Positions 62,111 through 64,000 of a DNA stretch of 64,000 bases are shown one piece after another. The number at the start of each line of letters is the position of its first letter. Position 1 is the first letter of the stretch. The stretch comes from Streptomyces sp. NBC_01260 (GTDB lineage Bacteria; Actinomycetota; Actinomycetes; Streptomycetales; Streptomycetaceae). The notes under the pieces are model-generated. The model made no database searches and had not been told where the DNA came from. It saw only the letters and a program-made list of their open reading frames with translations. Where the stretch lies: positions 6,138,001-6,202,000 of the forward strand of contig NZ_CP108464.1 in assembly GCF_036226405.1 (NCBI RefSeq), given 5' to 3'. Both the position numbers and the translations under genes were made by a program.

Positions 62111-62481
62111 GGTGCGGCAGCGTACGCCCGGGGTCCGGGCCGGGCGAAGGGTCCCGGCCGTCCTCCCTTCCGGCGGCCGTCCCCTCGTCCGGCGGCCGTC
62201 CGGCCGCCGGACGGCCGCCGGTGCGGTCCGGTCGAACGGTGCCTCCGGATGGCTGGTTCGCGCTCCCCGGAGTGATTCCGGCACGGGCACCGGCGATTCC
62301 CCGGCCGTCCGGCCCGGAGTTAATGATCATGGTCCTGGGTGCATATGCGGAGTTTGCCCCCGGGGACCCATTCCTGCCGCATTCCTCATCCCGGCGACGC
62401 CCGCACGACGCGAGCACGACAACCGCTGGATGTGCTGGGCCGGTGGACTTCCCCTCACATCACCAGTCAGGGGAGGGACAG
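62111..62481. promoter_or_regulatory. divergent intergenic region with long GC palindrome
   Basis: 371 bp between the SDR and the phosphatase genes. It contains GGCGGCCGTCC (62191-62201) paired with GGACGGCCGCC (62209-62219), plus an extra direct copy of the arm near 62171. It should hold both promoters; no clear PHO box could be identified by eye. Confidence 0.45.
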
Positions 62482-64000
62482 ATGACGCACTCATCGCACC
62501 AGCAGGAGCAGGAGCTGCGCGACGCCGCCCGGCACACGGGCCGCCGTCGTTTTCTCACCGTCACCGGTGCCGCCGCCGCGCTCGCCTTCTCGGTCGGGCT
62601 GCCGACCGCGGGGGCCGCGGGCGCCGCCGAGCTGGACGCCCGGCAGATCGGCGAGGACCCGTTCACCCTCGGCGTCGCCTCCGGCGACCCGCTGCCCGAC
62701 TCCGTCCTGCTGTGGACGAGGCTCGCCCCCCGACCGTACGAGCCCGACAGCGGACTGCCCCGCGCCCGCGTCGAGGTGCGCTGGGAGCTGGCCCGCGACG
62801 AGCGCTTCACCCGTGTCGTCCGGCGCGGTTCCGCCACCGCCCACCCGGAGTTCCACCACAGTGTCCACGTGGCGGTCAGGGGCCTGGACGCCGACCGCGT
62901 GCTCTACTACCGCTTCCGCGCCGGCAAGTGGACCAGCCCGGTGGGCCGGACCCGCACCGCGCCCGCCCACGGGGCCCGCAACAGCGAACTGCGCCTGGCC
63001 GCCGTGTCCTGCCAGGCCTACCACGACGGCTACTTCACCGCCTACAAGCACCTCGCCCAGGAGGACGTCGACGTCGTCTTCCACCTCGGTGACTACCTCT
63101 ACGAGTACGCCGTGACCGCGACCGGCGGGGCCCGCAACTACACCGACCGCACGCTGCCCGCCCTCTTCAACCGGGAGACGGCCACGCTGGAGGACTACCG
63201 GCTGCGGTACGCCCTCTACAAGTCCGACCCCGATCTGCGCGCCGCCCACGCCGCGCACCCCTTCGTCGTCACCTGGGACGACCACGAGACCGAGAACAAC
63301 TACGCCGGGGACATCCCCGAGAACGACGTGCCGCCGGAGGAGTTCCTGATCCGCCGGGCCGCCGCCTACCGCGCGTACTGGGAGAACCAGCCGCTGCGCG
63401 CCCCGCAGCGGCCGACCGGCCCGGACATGAGGCTCTACCGGCGCCTGCAGTTCGGCAGGCTCGCCCAGTTCGACATCCTCGACACCCGCCAGTACCGCAG
63501 CGACCAGGCGTACGGCGACGGCTGGCAGACCCCCGGACCCGAGTCCGAGGACCCGGCGCGCACCCTGACCGGCGCCGCCCAGGAACGCTGGCTGATCGAC
63601 GGCTGGCGCCACTCGCGGGCCACCTGGAACGTCGTGCCGCAGCAGGTCACCTTCGCCCAGCGGCGCGACGTACCGACCGACGCCTACAAGCTCTCGATGG
63701 ACTCCTGGGACGGATACCCGGCGTCCCGGGACCGGATTCTCAAGGGCGCCGAGTCCGCCGGGGTGGACAACCTGATGGTGCTGACCGGCGATGTCCACGT
63801 CGGCTACGCCTTCGACCTGAAGCGGGACTTCGACGACCCCTCGTCCCGCACCGTCGGCACCGAGATCGTCGCCACGTCCATCACCAGCGGCAAGGACGGC
63901 TCGGAGAAGCCGGCCAACTGGAACAACCTGACGCAGGCCAACCCGCACCTGAAGTTCTACAACGGACGCCGCGGGTACGCCGTCGTCACGCTCCAGGAGC
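62482..64000 (+). CDS. phoD: PhoD-type alkaline phosphatase/phosphodiesterase (runs off right edge)
   Basis: 506 residues are visible. Tat signal 'RHTGRRRFLTVTG' with hydrophobic 'AAAALAFSVGLPTAGAAG'. N-terminal Ig-like PhoD_N domain from 'DPFTLGVASGDPLPDSVLLW'. Metallophosphatase domain with 'LAAVSCQAYHDGYFTAYKHL', 'VVFHLGDYLYEYAV', 'FVVTWDDHETENNYAGD', 'LDTRQYRSDQAYG' and 'NLMVLTGDVHVGYAFDL', all metal-binding motifs of PhoD (Fe/Ca). It releases phosphate from phosphodiesters outside the cell. GGGAGGGA lies before the ATG. Confidence 0.92.
   Translation, partial: MTHSSHQQEQELRDAARHTGRRRFLTVTGAAAALAFSVGLPTAGAAGAAELDARQIGEDPFTLGVASGDPLPDSVLLWTRLAPRPYEPDSGLPRARVEVRWELARDERFTRVVRRGSATAHPEFHHSVHVAVRGLDADRVLYYRFRAGKWTSPVGRTRTAPAHGARNSELRLAAVSCQAYHDGYFTAYKHLAQEDVDVVFHLGDYLYEYAVTATGGARNYTDRTLPALFNRETATLEDYRLRYALYKSDPDLRAAHAAHPFVVTWDDHETENNYAGDIPENDVPPEEFLIRRAAAYRAYWENQPLRAPQRPTGPDMRLYRRLQFGRLAQFDILDTRQYRSDQAYGDGWQTPGPESEDPARTLTGAAQERWLIDGWRHSRATWNVVPQQVTFAQRRDVPTDAYKLSMDSWDGYPASRDRILKGAESAGVDNLMVLTGDVHVGYAFDLKRDFDDPSSRTVGTEIVATSITSGKDGSEKPANWNNLTQANPHLKFYNGRRGYAVVTLQE

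Noticed and set aside
1-64000. CRISPR array or rRNA/tRNA genes
   Set aside because: No regularly spaced repeats and no complete tRNA or rRNA sequence could be found by eye.

Overview
The window is very GC-rich, packed with long open frames and full of actinobacterial families: DUF317, DUF4913, SCO6880-type transfer proteins, I36 (SMPI-like) inhibitors and an AfsA/ScbA plus ScbR pair. It is almost certainly a Streptomyces chromosome carrying an integrative conjugative element (ICE). The ICE fills about 1-52 kb and runs off the left edge. Its right end is marked by an excisionase (50159) and a tyrosine integrase (50565-51818). From about 53 kb the DNA looks like ordinary chromosome.

ICE transfer and accessory region (1-33 kb). 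All ICE genes here lie on the minus strand in tightly coupled, often ATGA/GTGA-overlapping operons. Read in the direction of transcription they are: an NlpC/P60 plus lytic protein (31868), a DUF6112-like small membrane protein, a membrane-anchored VirB8/TcpC-like protein, a VirB6/TrbL-like membrane protein, an SCO6880-type protein, a VirB4-like ATPase and several unknown genes. A defence island comes next, followed by the VirD4/TcpA-type coupling protein, a DnaB-N-domain protein, a C5 methyltransferase pseudogene, DUF4913, a DUF317 protein and other accessory genes. At least nine unrelated accessory proteins share a C-terminal arginine-rich ALxRS-type tag.

Defence island (11.4-22.2 kb). This cassette splits the transfer operon. 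It encodes a MORC/MutL-like GHKL ATPase, a Z1-domain helicase-like ATPase, a DUF4420 PD-(D/E)xK protein and an AIPR protein, all coupled. Then come a divergent AbrB-fold regulator, a Vsr endonuclease and an unrecognised 209-aa protein. Last is a C5-cytosine methyltransferase whose C-terminal extension ends in an endonuclease-III-type [4Fe-4S] cysteine motif. The core matches the Mza (MutL-Z1-DUF4420-AIPR) class. The methylase fusion, the Vsr, the AbrB gene and the unknown gene make it a distinctive version.

Cargo region (33.6-50 kb). This holds an orphan beta-class DNA methyltransferase and a DUF5655 gene broken twice: by a 1.28-kb IS3-family element with 3-bp target duplications, and by a 5.4-kb Tn554-like element (TnpA-TnpB-TnpC plus one cargo gene) with perfect 13-bp inverted ends. 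Removing both restores a 311-codon open frame. Next come a small membrane/coiled-coil protein, a 1245-aa STAND NTPase, a small membrane peptide and a 683-aa protein with a HEPN-like RNxxxH motif. The last two large genes are further candidate defence genes.

Chromosomal part (52-64 kb). This contains a collapsed MacA/MacB-type efflux remnant, three tandem I36 inhibitor genes, a lipoprotein, a nucleotidyltransferase and a VOC protein. A divergent ScbR-like/AfsA-like gamma-butyrolactone signalling pair with a coupled reductase follows. Then come a PhzF protein, a secreted lamin-tail protein, an SDR and a Tat-exported PhoD phosphatase cut by the right edge.

Several genes (methyltransferase, coupling protein, TnpB, HxlR-like regulator, MacB remnant) are split by single-base indels, several of them at homopolymers. 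That pattern could mean sequence errors or real decay, and the reader should know this before calling the ICE dead.
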